Part shown: in pieces, positions 21,401 to 32,175 of the stretch
Layout: every line of letters starts with the position of its first letter
How positions within the stretch are numbered: the stretch's first letter is position 1
NCBI GenBank assembly: GCA_000333855.2
Contig: CM007336.1
Location: forward strand, 376,146-440,145
Reading direction: 5' to 3'
Length of the DNA: 64,000 bases
From: Endotrypanum monterogeii
Lineage: Eukaryota; Euglenozoa; Kinetoplastea; Trypanosomatida; Trypanosomatidae
Made by a program: the position numbers and the translations under genes
The notes under the pieces: generated by a model
What the model saw: only the letters and a program-made list of their open reading frames with translations
Database searches by the model: none
What the model was told of the DNA's origin: nothing

Positions 21401-24400
21401 CCAGCGCTGTTGTCTGTCAAACATCAACCGCGCTCAGAGACCAGTTGTAAGCTATGTGCTGCACGAATGGGCGCACAACTGCCACATCCACTTTGTTCAG
21501 TGGTGGTGGCGTCGCCGATGCCAAAGTCGTTGCACGCCGCGCCCACCGTATGTGATATTCCTGCCGTGCCGGCAGCTATGGGTTTCGGACGACCGGAGAG
21601 AGCGACAAGAGGTGCAGTGATTTGTGCGCACCCCATTGTAGCGAGCCCATTTCTTTCATTCACATCACAGACAACAACTTCACGGGGGGAGCTTGTGGTG
21701 CCGGATCCGTTGCCCATTGGTGGCAACGATGGTGCAGCTCATGTTGCTCCGCCGTACATTCCCGTGGCTGCGAGTCATCCCCCCCGGTCGGATGCCCCGC
21801 CCCCGGTGGAGGCAACCACGACACGTGATGATGTTTGTTCACCGTCTGCCTTGAGGGAATTCTCTCTCATGAACACACGTGTGCACGCAGTTGCGGCTGT
21901 CCTTGACGCCTCGGCTTCAAACCACACGAGGGAAGGTGAGGCTGGCAAGCTACGGAGCCCACGCCACCGACCTATTTTCTGTGGAAGCGGAGGGGGGGTT
22001 CGAGGCGCTGCGCTTACCGTCTCGGCTGCCTCGGCCGCTTCGGTTTCCCCCGTGGCGGACATCACCCACAGAGGTGTGGCACACGCGACATTGTGTTCCC
22101 TCGTTTGCACTACCTCATCTTCTCGATCACCTCGGCACTCGGCATCTCCTGCGGCATTTCTCGCCGTTTCTGTTCCCGGTGCTCCCGTGCCTGCGCCATC
22201 ATTCACCTCTTGTGAGAAAAGAGGGCCGCCTTGCCGGCTGCTGAGCCGGGGCTGTGCCAGTGCGAGGGGTAGCTCCCCGCCTATCATAACAAGTGCCATC
22301 AGCACCGCCACCAACGATGTGTCTTCAGCGGAGGCGATGATGCCGACAGGCTCATCTGCGAGCCGGATATTCAGTCCACAAGCGGTGTCGGTGGTGTCGT
22401 CGACGTCGGTGCGACGAACAGAGCGAGCAGAGGGGCTGAAGGTGGCGGCTGGGGCCAACGCTGGGCATCTACCGACAACCAACACAGCTTGTGTTACTGC
22501 TGCTGCAGTGCAAGTACAGGAGTTGAGGAGGGGCACAGTCTCATGCTTCCAAATGTGTGGTGGGGGTTGCTCTGCCACGACAGAGGCGTTCGTAAAAGGT
22601 AGACATGCGCGTGACACTTCCCCTGGGGTCAATGTTTCTCATCGCGACCACTGGGCCATACGAGCGGTGTCACATAGTAAGGGCAATCATGACACTGTGG
22701 CGGTTGTGGAGGCTCTCCAGGCGTCCCTTTTCTCAGAGATGATCGATACACCTGATCGCTCGCCGGAGCATCACACGGCTTCCCTGAGGAGGAGCCAAAC
22801 TCGACCAACTCACCGTCGTGCGTACCGGGGAGAGGTGTCGGCAGCGGTGATGTCTATGTCCGGATTTCCGGAGTCATTCAATGAGGCTGCAACGCTGCCT
22901 GCACACAGTCCCACGACAGCAACACTATCGCGATCAGGTGCGCAGGCCATAAAGGCGACCGTAACCGGAACGAATCGCACGTCACTGCCGTTGTTCCCTT
23001 CGTGGAAGAAAAAGAGGTCTCGACTTGTGGGTTGCGCCTCATCCTCTGCGTCCATGAGCACTCCAGTTGCAGGTGGTATGTCTTCCCCTCCTCCAGTGCC
23101 AGCGGTCGCATGTGACGTGCCACACGCCGTCTTTGAGGGGATCCCAACTCCTCCCTCGCTTTTGTCTTTGCAAGAGTTTGCCCCTCTGAATATGTGCTGC
23201 ACGCATCCCAGTATCTCCCCAGTGGCGCCGTGCTTGAGCTCAGGGTCGCTGGCGTCACTGGGGAGACTGTCCCCTCGTCACACGCCAGATCAGGGAGGGG
23301 GGCGAACACATAGACGGTGTATCAGTGGTGCTACTTGCACTTCACCAACGCATAACTCGTATGCCCAGCAGCTTACTTGCAATTCCGTCGCCGCCAGTAG
23401 GCCTCACCAGGGTCAGGTGGTGTGGGAGGTGTTAACTGATGTGCGCAGCAGCGTTTGCAAGTGGCCAAGCGCGACCTCGTCTTGCCCCTCTTCCGTGACT
23501 TCTAACGTCCTCCATCAACATCATCAGCACACGGCGTGTCGCAGTGGGCTTTCCCGTTCCTTATCTGTTTCCCCAGTGACGCCGTACTCTACACCGATGA
23601 TGTTGCCTCGCCCTATGCGGTGGCCGACTCTGCCTGCCTCTTTCTCTAGCGACTTTGATTGTCATAGCCGGTTGGCCGCGGACTGTCACAACGAGGGCCC
23701 TGGCGAACCTGCACTCCCGCGTGAACTGCCGGACACACCGCGGGTTCCTCCATGTATTTCGACGTGGCAACAGACTCGCCCTTCCCTCACCTCGTGTCAG
23801 GGGGGGGGGTCATCAGGGAACCAGCAGTCCCATACCCACACCACACACGCCGGCGATTTCTTGGCTGGGTCGCATACGAAGCTCGCCAAGCTACCGAGCA
23901 TCGGCCACACTGCAGCACCCTGCTACCACCGCGATTGCTTTTGTCCCGTACATCATACCGTTCCCACTAGCGTATGCTGCGCCTCTGGTGGCACAGGCGC
24001 ACAGGGCACCGCCAATTTCGGTATTCCCTTAGCACCTTCGTCCCAGCGAACCCGCACCTGGTGCTGCGTGACGACGCCGGGTCGTGCTGGTGGAGGCGCT
24101 GGGGCTTCGACGTATCTCGGCACGACATCGGAATGCGCCATAGCCGGACAGCCTCTGCATCGTTTCGCTTCTGCCGCGTCAGGCTCGCCTTCTGAAGTTG
24201 TCCATACGGCGGAGTCGGTGCCAGGGGCGAAGCTATGCGCTCAGGCGGCACTGAAAGGAGTCGCTGAAGACCACCGTGCTTATCCGTGTACAGGGCAGTC
24301 TCGCAGCGTTGCAAGGGGTCGACCACAGTTATCCAAGGTTTCTGCTTCTGAGCCATCGGAAAACGCCTGTCCCGTGAGTTCACAGAAGAGTTGGAAGGGG

Positions 24401-25540
24401 GAGGTGCTACCGTGGACAGGTTGCGCCACTGCATTCGGTTTGATGCCAGTGGAACGGGGCGGCTTGCCGCATATAGGCGCCGCTGCTGCTGCTGCCGCCG
24501 CCAGAAGTCCCTCGAGGTCCGTTTTTCGACCCCAGGGAAATGGGCCTCCACTTCACCGCGGCCAGGAAAGCTCGAGTGCTGCGTTGCACAATGTTGGAGG
24601 GGGCAATGGTGGCGGTGACACAGGACGCGTGCCACGACTTACACGCGCATTGCTGAACCAGCTCCAGCAGAGCTACACTGCGACATCTGCTGAGGCATCC
24701 CGAGTGCCGTCTGCACCAACCAATCTTTTTTTAACGAAGGTGACTGTGAAGGACTGGCTGGACGCCACGCAGTACAGTGTCCACGGCACAGAAAACTCAA
24801 TTGGCTACCCATCCGTTCCCCAGCGTCCGCAACTCCAGACCATGTCACACGGACGCGTTGGCGACGACGCATCGGTTAATCCACGGATCACCAACGAGGG
24901 AGCTGTTGCGCGTTCCAACATGGCAGTGGACTCGTCGCTAACGCGGCAGCTGCACGCGACTGCCGACGCAGCGCCGGTGGGTACCCACGCTGGGCAGGTT
25001 ATCCTCCAGCCATATCGCACATCCGTATCTCGGCAAGAGCCGATGCATACGCAGTCGCCCATTATTCCTCACCATTTCTTTGCTGTGCCACCGCCGGTTG
25101 TGATGGAGGGAAGGTGCGGTGCCGTGAACCGGGTGCCCAACCCGCAGATACTGCCCTCGCGGGTGTCCGTTGAGCAAGAACACCTTCAGAATATTTGCCA
25201 CGACGCTGCAGAACACTCAGGCTTCGACACGACTGTCAACCAGGGCGTCGGTACCGTCAGGTCGGCACCCACCCCAGCACCACCGGAGGTCTCCGCACAT
25301 GCAAATACCCCGACGAATTCCCCACCCCCGGGGTTGCGGGGAGACTTAGAGATTCCCGTGCTAACCGTTATCACCATTGTGCCCCCCACAGAACGACGAG
25401 CGTCCCGTTCCTCAGGAGACCAGAGGGGGAGGGCCAGCAGTGATTATGGGACGGAGACGGCCGTGGAGATGTGTCCGAAGAAGAAGTCGTCTTGGAGACG
25501 TGTTATCAAATCGTTTCGGTGGCGTTTGGGGGGCCGCTAA
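18470..25540 (+). CDS. Giant disordered protein, 2356 residues, unknown
   Basis: This is the largest gene in the window, and no domain is recognised. The whole protein is rich in Ser, Thr, Ala, Pro, Gly and Val with scattered Cys and His, and has no membrane segment, coiled coil or long tandem repeat that I can see. An Ala run lies near residue 2004, followed by basic ARSPSRSVFRPQ. The C-terminus is distinct: a short hydrophobic stretch (PVLTVITIVPP), then CPKKKSSWRRVIKSFRWRLG, a basic aromatic amphipathic segment that could bind membrane or nucleic acid. The uninterrupted 7-kb reading frame on the transcribed strand, with G/C-rich third positions, supports a real gene. Such large low-complexity proteins are often cytoskeletal or signalling scaffolds in trypanosomatids, but nothing here proves that. 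Confidence 0.8.
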   Translation: MSQETTLYQPPGSGVVHMVAIEGAQNVSEDAHHRANEHYLKASPEALQGCNEVRPPPRPPCHNSEGSTSTARLRRGITLPPPPSFYGERSAAATGVASTTAAAVSQCAVSAVPVTAEQMDSNLTGDTARLCDQGLSTQFVSHDTIHSESVSFSSVLIAAGETVPKDQARTPLMSPTSLLNPMTACWTSAVAAQDSSSPHFVGSGLYRQMSKITKNPSVPAAKARGSAQLPFVPVLPPPPLTREGVVDTREHAGGSVAPHTTIAGGGLALVAAPITKPARTIVSGGSLCTVPQRELCAQPRHGPCTEMAPPHLRNGTRDGSCDTRRSTTAVIALCPQRPPCTAVDALDISLFSSSPRSVSQRGEQPSVGDQVTLAGSPDSKEPPLLDITQVPFPALLLPSETSVTTSATSDTRSHLGKDEGALNLSFRKKMTPKHGALVRPQPEKLTRNAFVSESPCESSLHCCATARAAESAVVVVAQQGQQPTAQKEDHLRVSSPIDGSTSGVVVNTTSSLPLLVAVCRSSTTDVPSSQSTTLSEKGLPVPAGLPSPKANVPLKPLSAPSGARGLQPLGAAPCRRRSDNTDASPTASGCTSILDYSTSTSVKPLGVRKPSRDGTEAWLPARSISEEFLMDATQSVSGEPPAATVAVEPARDPTPLQATSSESTVSTTSVLCPLGDGQRETTARFTGPSIVAQEDCLHCFYHNKALASVTKTSEGLRACCTLASPEGASLQGMRGPSDQGIPSSCSGSLDKIVCSAVEAIGSVEGRDIAKARRSLSPEKNIYRDDVRCMINSNATPLTRKADVMMDTSAHGGGCVMQEGGDGAMLAQPISGDGLYRRPTRQTHCSCSIGAAPLWACCRPRGGSPMPLVSTSAPPSSILPYSLPCTTLPCTSAVTSDAQGSRGVGAANVLQPLAVQHEVAAQTRASITAASSENAVSCVHICPPPTLTGPSSVQLHCHATPAETEAVASQLPLPTDASPALLSVKHQPRSETSCKLCAARMGAQLPHPLCSVVVASPMPKSLHAAPTVCDIPAVPAAMGFGRPERATRGAVICAHPIVASPFLSFTSQTTTSRGELVVPDPLPIGGNDGAAHVAPPYIPVAASHPPRSDAPPPVEATTTRDDVCSPSALREFSLMNTRVHAVAAVLDASASNHTREGEAGKLRSPRHRPIFCGSGGGVRGAALTVSAASAASVSPVADITHRGVAHATLCSLVCTTSSSRSPRHSASPAAFLAVSVPGAPVPAPSFTSCEKRGPPCRLLSRGCASARGSSPPIITSAISTATNDVSSAEAMMPTGSSASRIFSPQAVSVVSSTSVRRTERAEGLKVAAGANAGHLPTTNTACVTAAAVQVQELRRGTVSCFQMCGGGCSATTEAFVKGRHARDTSPGVNVSHRDHWAIRAVSHSKGNHDTVAVVEALQASLFSEMIDTPDRSPEHHTASLRRSQTRPTHRRAYRGEVSAAVMSMSGFPESFNEAATLPAHSPTTATLSRSGAQAIKATVTGTNRTSLPLFPSWKKKRSRLVGCASSSASMSTPVAGGMSSPPPVPAVACDVPHAVFEGIPTPPSLLSLQEFAPLNMCCTHPSISPVAPCLSSGSLASLGRLSPRHTPDQGGGRTHRRCISGATCTSPTHNSYAQQLTCNSVAASRPHQGQVVWEVLTDVRSSVCKWPSATSSCPSSVTSNVLHQHHQHTACRSGLSRSLSVSPVTPYSTPMMLPRPMRWPTLPASFSSDFDCHSRLAADCHNEGPGEPALPRELPDTPRVPPCISTWQQTRPSLTSCQGGGSSGNQQSHTHTTHAGDFLAGSHTKLAKLPSIGHTAAPCYHRDCFCPVHHTVPTSVCCASGGTGAQGTANFGIPLAPSSQRTRTWCCVTTPGRAGGGAGASTYLGTTSECAIAGQPLHRFASAASGSPSEVVHTAESVPGAKLCAQAALKGVAEDHRAYPCTGQSRSVARGRPQLSKVSASEPSENACPVSSQKSWKGEVLPWTGCATAFGLMPVERGGLPHIGAAAAAAAARSPSRSVFRPQGNGPPLHRGQESSSAALHNVGGGNGGGDTGRVPRLTRALLNQLQQSYTATSAEASRVPSAPTNLFLTKVTVKDWLDATQYSVHGTENSIGYPSVPQRPQLQTMSHGRVGDDASVNPRITNEGAVARSNMAVDSSLTRQLHATADAAPVGTHAGQVILQPYRTSVSRQEPMHTQSPIIPHHFFAVPPPVVMEGRCGAVNRVPNPQILPSRVSVEQEHLQNICHDAAEHSGFDTTVNQGVGTVRSAPTPAPPEVSAHANTPTNSPPPGLRGDLEIPVLTVITIVPPTERRASRSSGDQRGRASSDYGTETAVEMCPKKKSSWRRVIKSFRWRLGGR

Positions 25541-26597
25541 TGGAGGTATAGGAGCCACCGGGCGCTCGATACCAGCTTTGAGGCTCTCGTCATCCCCCCC
25601 CCCCCCCCCCCCAGGGGGGCTCCCAAAATTGGGTTCACTCAACGCTTAGAGGGGAGAGAAAGGTGGGAAGGGCAGGGAGAGGGGGAAGGCACTACCGGCT
25701 CTACCTGAGGATGCCAAACATCTCCACGAGAGATTTTTTTGCACCTCTGTGGGGTGGTGACGCGTCTTTTGGCATCTCTGTGTGACGTATGTAGACCATG
25801 CTGCACACCTCAGGCTTGCTTTGTCGTCACATCCCCTTCCTTCTCTTCCCCTCCTCTTGTCCCGGCAGACGATTGGCTTATATATATATATATATATATA
25901 TATTGGTCCCTAAAGGTTTATTCTTAGACTGCAAGTAAGCGGATCCCCTCCCACCCTATTTTTTATTTGCGCGTGTTTTGCAGTGACGGTCACCGCCGGC
26001 ACGCCTGGTGTGCTCGCTGCACTGCACAACACCACGCTGCAATAATATATATACCCCTGCGCATGGTAACCCCTTTTCGGTAGACTCAAATGGGATCACA
26101 GTGGTCGTGGTTGATGGATGCTCCCCGCCCCCGTGCCTCGGAAAGGCGCGCGCGCAGTCATGCGTGTGGGGGTGTGGCGCATATTTTTCCATTTCTTTCC
26201 AGATCTCTCCCTTGTATATTGAAGTGAGATTTCCCTTCCTCTCTATTGTTCTACTTTTATCTTCCGTGCGTCTTGTCCCTCCTTCCCTTTCTTCCCCTAA
26301 GCTTACACAACGGAGTCGTCCCCGCACACCATACATTGTACCGGTGGCAGCGGTCTTCGAAGCTCTCATTGCTGTGGTTGGCTTCCCTTGCTCCCTCTTG
26401 TTCTCCCTCCACATCTCTCGTCTCCGCACTACTGAGCCTCTAGAGGGCACGGGTAGACACAGCTATCCCTCACGAGTAGTTTGCTGAATCAGGGTTGGGG
26501 TAGGCAGAAGAAGGACTCGCCTCCCATCAACATAATTTACACTGTCGATTGTAGCGCACACGCAAACCCCCTCTCCCCCCCTGCTTCCGGTCGCACA
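25541..26597. other. Spacer with C19 run and (TA)n
   Basis: No gene is seen. A run of 19 C lies at 25594-25612, followed shortly by six G, which could fold back. (TA)n lies at 25879-25903. A long pyrimidine tract at about 26380-26434 ends in AG at 26435-26436, the probable acceptor for the next gene; no ATG intervenes before 26598. Confidence 0.6.
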
Positions 26598-29252
26598 ATG
26601 GAACAGTCTGGTTCTCCCTCGGACAACACACAGGTCGAGCATCCGTCACCCTCGCTCACCGACGCTGAACACCATGGGAAAAGCACCCCCTTGGAGTCGA
26701 ACGGCACAGTGGCCACCAGCGAGTCTACAGGTTTGACCAGCGCAAAGGATGTTGCTCCTCCCCTCACCTCTTCACACCAGCTACCTAGCGTGAATGGCGT
26801 GTCTCCGACAAAGTCACCCCCCCAGTCAGTGGGGGGGAGCACAGATGCCACGGGAGGCCGCCCGATGCAGGACGTCAAAGCACGGCCCGCAACCACGATA
26901 GAGAGTGGGGTGCCGGCGCCTACGGCGCAGGGCAGCACCACCACGAGCGCCAGGGCGGATGCGGGAGAGAAGACGTCTGCTGTGACAGCCCCGAGCCCAT
27001 CGTGTGCAAAGGAGACCTCGACAGCAGCGGGTTCTGGGGTCGCAGCATCCAACACCGCCCCGACAGCCACAAAAAAGGAGGATGCAGGGACTGAAGCCAA
27101 GTTGAGGAGCTTGAGGGCCTCTCGGTTTTCATCTCCGGTGGGGTCGGCGCATATGCAGAGTGGCAGCGCCGCTGGCAGTCACACTCATTCAAACGGTGCC
27201 CCTGCTTCCGCCTCGGCCGGTAAGAGGGGGGAGGGGACGCAGCAAACATCCGCGTCGCGGCGCTCATCGCGGAGTGCTCGGGTACATGGACGTCGCGATA
27301 ACTCTCGCGGCACCGACGGCGCCACCTTTAGGAACTACTTTTATAAAGATGAATCTCTGTCCACCTTTGGTGTCGGCACTGTGGGGCTTTTTGCCGACAA
27401 GGAGACCTCCACTCATCATGGATCTCGTCCAGAGACGCGCGGGTTGTCTTCCATGCCTCAGCATCGCGGGGTGAAAAGCGAGGAGGAGGGTAGGCAGAGG
27501 TCCACCGAGTCGCTTGCGGCCACGGCAGCCTCGCCTTCAGATGGTTCTGCGGCGAAGGGGGCGCATCGCTCCTTCCCGGTTTCCGCCTCCTACACAGCGC
27601 CTGCGCTCGACGGCGCCTCGTCCTGGGAGCGGCGGGAAGAAAGCTACCAGCAATGGCGCCTAAAGAATTTGGGAGATGCGTCTGGCTACCGGCACTACAA
27701 GCTGCCCGGAGTACGCAAGGGTGCAGGGGCAGAGGGTGATGCGAACAGCAGCGAGCCGTCTCCCCGCAGCGCTGACAGAATTGGATTTGTATACCCCGAT
27801 AAGGAGAGGGAACGGATGGAGCGCTTTCGGCTGCGTGCGATCCAGGCGGAGCGGGCCGCCAAGTCGAGTGCGCGTGAGCAGGAGCGAGCAGCGTACGAGG
27901 AGGAGGTGCTGCTTCTCCGTATGCGTAAGCTTGGAGGCGAGGGTGTTGATTTGCCCGACTCCTATTTGCGTGCGACGTACCCCGACTCATCCACCTTGAC
28001 TGGATACGCGGAGGCTCATCATAAGGGTGGAAGGAGTCGCAGCGGACGATCGCCGCACCGGAGCGAGGCTGCCAGCGGTTATCTAAGAAGCCCACTGCGC
28101 GTAGCAAAGGATCATGCGCGTGCCATGCAGCAGAACCGCCAGACGGAGCGGGAAGTGCGGTTAGTGCGGGAGGCTCAGAATCAGGAAGCGTCAGAGCAGC
28201 AGCGGCGCCATTACATGGAGGATAAGTCTAATTCAATATCGCAGCGAAAAGAATACCTCGCCTCTTGGATGGATGGACGCCCGCGCATCAGTCGTTCGAG
28301 GGAGGCGGAGCGCCGCGCACGCCACGACGCGGAACTGCGAGCCACTTCCCTCTTCAACCGAACGATCCAGGCCCGTGACCGCGAGTTGTACGCGCTCTAT
28401 GCCTCCGAGGAGGCAGCGGCCGACGCAGCGCGCCAGGAGGATCTTCGTGTACGTGTTGTGTGTGCACGGCCGTACACCCACAGAACCATCTCCAGCAGGC
28501 AGCGCCTTTCTCCAAAGTCGCAGTCATCACTGGAGGCGAATGCACAACACGACGATAATGGCACTTCGCAGTTTTCAAAGAAGTCTCCTCACGGCACTGC
28601 TTCCGCACGGGCCGACAACGCGTCTCCACACCAGGCGATGCCCACGCTCTCGACGATGCCGCGCCAGACGGAGGCCGTACGTCCCATGACCGCGACCTCC
28701 CGGGACACGTCGCCGGTGCCACCGCCATCTCAGGAGGCCGGGGCGACCTCGAGAAATTTTTTCAATGAGGTGAAGGAGTGGTCTCAGACGTTCCCCTCAC
28801 CAAATCTTATTCCCGCAAATGGCGCCGACCCCGTGTACCGGCGACAGTGGAGGGATGAGTTGACGAGGATGCGAGTTCTCACGAATCGCGAGACGGCGCA
28901 CCAGCGGCGTGAGGATAACTTGCGCCGCCTACAAGAGGCGCGTGAGAAGACGTATGGGGATAATGTGAAGTCTGCAGAACAGGAGCGTTACGAAAAGCGG
29001 CAGCTGGCGATGCGGCGGGCCGACAATACAAGGGCCGACTTCGAGGCCGCCACAGAGCTGCGGTTGGAATTGCAGGAGGAGGCTCACCGCGCGCAACAGA
29101 ACCGCATCGAGCAGGCGGAGATGCGCCACAACGAAACACAGCTTCAACGGCAGCGGTCGAAGCAGCGTGAGGTGACGTTGCGCTCATTTGAGGAGGAGGA
29201 GCTCAATGAGCTGCGCATGATGGTGTCGTCCGCCTCATCGGCACATCGCTAG
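26598..29252 (+). CDS. Charged coiled-coil protein, 884 residues, unknown
   Basis: No named family is recognised. The first ~240 residues are Ser/Thr/Ala/Pro-rich and disordered. A segment near residues 245-265 (FRNYFYKDESLSTFGVG) and another around RREESYQQWRLKNLGDASGYRHYKLPG look conserved. From about residue 395 to the end the protein is dominated by long charged helices rich in Arg, Glu, Gln and Ala (EKERERMERFRLRAIQAERA; RRARHDAELRATSLFNR; EEEELNELRMM). The composition resembles flagellar axoneme and microtubule-inner proteins of protists, so a flagellar or cytoskeletal role is a fair inference only. There is no signal peptide or membrane segment. The first ATG after the acceptor at 26435-26436 is used. 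Confidence 0.8.
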   Translation: MEQSGSPSDNTQVEHPSPSLTDAEHHGKSTPLESNGTVATSESTGLTSAKDVAPPLTSSHQLPSVNGVSPTKSPPQSVGGSTDATGGRPMQDVKARPATTIESGVPAPTAQGSTTTSARADAGEKTSAVTAPSPSCAKETSTAAGSGVAASNTAPTATKKEDAGTEAKLRSLRASRFSSPVGSAHMQSGSAAGSHTHSNGAPASASAGKRGEGTQQTSASRRSSRSARVHGRRDNSRGTDGATFRNYFYKDESLSTFGVGTVGLFADKETSTHHGSRPETRGLSSMPQHRGVKSEEEGRQRSTESLAATAASPSDGSAAKGAHRSFPVSASYTAPALDGASSWERREESYQQWRLKNLGDASGYRHYKLPGVRKGAGAEGDANSSEPSPRSADRIGFVYPDKERERMERFRLRAIQAERAAKSSAREQERAAYEEEVLLLRMRKLGGEGVDLPDSYLRATYPDSSTLTGYAEAHHKGGRSRSGRSPHRSEAASGYLRSPLRVAKDHARAMQQNRQTEREVRLVREAQNQEASEQQRRHYMEDKSNSISQRKEYLASWMDGRPRISRSREAERRARHDAELRATSLFNRTIQARDRELYALYASEEAAADAARQEDLRVRVVCARPYTHRTISSRQRLSPKSQSSLEANAQHDDNGTSQFSKKSPHGTASARADNASPHQAMPTLSTMPRQTEAVRPMTATSRDTSPVPPPSQEAGATSRNFFNEVKEWSQTFPSPNLIPANGADPVYRRQWRDELTRMRVLTNRETAHQRREDNLRRLQEAREKTYGDNVKSAEQERYEKRQLAMRRADNTRADFEAATELRLELQEEAHRAQQNRIEQAEMRHNETQLQRQRSKQREVTLRSFEEEELNELRMMVSSASSAHR

Positions 29253-29503
29253 TCAAGAAGAATATGATGGGGGAGAGGGGGGAAAGGCTGGCAGTGTGAG
29301 ACAAACACACCAAGGAAGCATCGTAGCCTCATGAGGATGAGATGGAGGGGGGACGCCTGTGTGTGTGTGTGTGTGGCATAAACAAAATGTATTGATGCCC
29401 TTGGTTGCCCCTCTGCCTGATAGAAGCCTTCTCTCCCGTCCTCTCTCCGCCGCCGCAGGTGATCACTCATGCATTTTTCCCGACACGCCCATGCAGTTCC
29501 TTC

Positions 29504-29536
<33 letters not shown>

Positions 29537-30778
29537 GAAGGGAGGAGGACGAAGACAAAAAAAGGGGGCCCGATAGAAAGCCACCACTGCTGACGCCTAA
29601 GGTTGTTGTGGGGGCTGTAGGAAGCGTTCGCCTATAATTTGAGGGGATATATCTATTTCTATATATTATCCCTAGATGCATGATGTATACACGTACACGT
29701 GCATAGTTATAATCTATTTGTATGTATCAGAGAGTGTGTGTGTGTGTGTGTCTCGTTTCGCTTCTCTTTTCCCGGTTTGCCGCTTTTTTTTTTCTCTCGT
29801 TTCGTCACACTCTTTTCTCTTCCTCGCATCCGGTGTTTATTGTTATTGTTATTGTTATTAGGCTGTGTCTAGTTTTCGTGTGTGTGCGTGTGTAGTCCGA
29901 CGTTGAACAACTTCCTAGGATCGAATGAGGGCCACATGTACAATAGCTTTTTCTTTTTCATTCCTCCTCCCATCTCCTGCACTATTTATATTTATACACA
30001 TGCATTTATGTGTTGTTAATGCAGCATACCTCTCCGCGCTTCTTTCCCTTCTTTGCTCTCTTCTCCTTCCCGTTTCTCTCCATCCACCCCCTTTTTCTCG
30101 ATTTCTTGATGTTGAACCAAATTTTCTCACCGCTTTCTCCATACAAGCACACACCGAGCACACGCACACACAGATTCACACCTCTTGCGAGTCATCATTA
30201 TATTGTGCTTTGCGCAGCAACTGTTTTTCCGGGGTTTCCCAACACCCTTCTAGTGTGAATATATATATATATATATATATATATGTTTCTCTTTGCCCTA
30301 GAAAAGAACACCGGCAGCAATAACAGCGTGAAAGACGGGAAGAGAAAGACTCGATCTGATTTGGGCTACGAAAGGGGAGGGGGGCAGCAGAACGTGTGTA
30401 CCTCTGTAGCGCGCTCTGTTTATGTAAGTAAAATGCATCCATCTATCTATCTATCTATGTATATATACATATATACATATATATATATCTATATATCTAT
30501 ATATATATATACATATTTGTGGATCCCTCTTCATTTCCATCCTTCCTGTGCTTACTAATCTGATTATTGGTTTTTATGTACCCGGCTCACAGACCCGAGT
30601 CACATCGCAGTCTAAGCACACACGCATGCGTGTGTGGCGTGTGTTCCCCCCCTCCCCCCCCGCACCTGTTTCGGCTCTGTTTTCCGTTCGTTTTCCTTAT
30701 TTTTCTGTATAGTACGAATCTTTTACAATCCCTCCCTTCTCCGTTTCTCACAGGCGCGCAAAACAACAACAAAATATA

Positions 30779-30823
<45 letters not shown>

Positions 30824-32013
30824 TGAAACTCAAGAGACCAGCTCCGTACAGACAGGATACATCGCACGCACACGCACAGGCCCACCATTGTATCAATGTG
30901 TGTACCTACGTGCCTCTGCGCCTGTGTGTGTGCTGCATCTTCTCTGCATGTGTGAGTATATATTTTGGGCACTGATCGTGTGTTACTGTGAATTCGACTT
31001 CGCTTCCTCACTTATTCCACAAGAATGGAAAAAAAAACATTAAAACAAAAAAAGAGATGATAAAAAAAACGTTCGGCAGGGAAATGCACTTGTGAAAGAA
31101 AGGGAAAACATACACGACTGGCGAGGCGCTCAACTTTGAACAACAGCGAAGACAGTGCACCATGCCCTCCTCCTCCCCTCCTCTCCCGAACGTTCTTAGT
31201 TGCCGCTTCTTTGTCGCTATGTGCGCAATATCAGCTCGCTGAGGTGGGGGGAGGGTGGGGTGTGTGTGATACCTCGCGTGTGTGCCACCTCCCTATTTCT
31301 TCAAGGAAGGGGCGTGCTTGTTCCCAGTGTGCTACAGGGGTACGGTGCTCGTTTCTTGGCATCCGGCGGGCAGATGGTTTTACATCGCTGTCTGCGGGAG
31401 AGTGGGGGTGGGGGTGATCACAACACCTTCACGATGTTCCCCCCGAATTTTGAACTCTTTACGTTGCTTGATATGATCTCTATTCCTCTTGTTTCACTTT
31501 TTTTTTTGATCTCGCTTTGATCTCTTTTTTTTTCTTTGCCCCCTCCCCTTTCATGCCAGCGACTGGGCAAAGGGACGACGACAAAACACACACACACACC
31601 ATCCGGCCACCACGTCGCACGAACTCCGTTGATATTGGTGACCCGCTCTCTGTCTTCCCCATCCCCTCTTCTAGGCAACCTTTATTATTATTATCGTTGA
31701 CACCGGTCTAGGGCACCTGGTTACCTCTTTCAAAGCTTCGTGTGTGTGCAACAACTCACAGGGGATCAAAGCAGCACCCTGCGTCTTCTGTGTCGTGGGT
31801 TCATTGAGTCTACCTCCTTAACAAACCGCTGGCACTTTTTTTTTTTCACTCGGTGGGGTAGAACTACAGCAGCGGAGACGAAGAAAAAAAAAAGGTTATG
31901 TTACAGGGAGAGAGAAAAAAAAAATCTTGGTCATCATCTCCCCACCCTCATCCCCCTCCTGAGCTCAGGTGTGTGCAGTGTATCAACATAAGCATTACTT
32001 ATTAACCTCTTCG

Positions 32014-32052
<39 letters not shown>

Positions 32053-32175
32053 TATACATATATCGTTTAGCTTATCGCTTTCTTCTTCCTTCGTTGAGGT
32101 GAGGAGTGGAAGAGTGGGGCGTCTAAAAAAAAAAAGTGTAAGTACGTAAGTATATTTTATAGTGCGTGTCAAACG
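29253..32175. other. 2.9-kb spacer rich in (TA)n and (TG)n
   Basis: No gene is recognised. Repeats include (TG)n at 29358-29374 and 29508-29534, (TA)n at 30259-30284, 30782-30821 (20 units, the longest here) and 32017-32050, and a (TATC)n stretch near 30440-30510. A G-rich patch lies at 31243-31262. A pyrimidine tract at 32077-32095 leads to AG at 32097-32098. Confidence 0.6.
30782..30821. repeat. (TA)n microsatellite, longest in window
   Basis: Twenty uninterrupted AT units in the spacer before the COQ10 gene. Confidence 0.95.

Noticed and set aside
21775..22632. 285-codon minus-strand frame inside the 18470 gene
   Set aside because: Antisense to the plus unit and explained by codon bias in the long plus-strand frame.
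29915..30323. 132-codon hydrophobic frame in the spacer before the COQ10 gene
   Set aside because: The hydrophobic run comes from T/C-rich spacer sequence and the rest from CA repeats; no coding signal.
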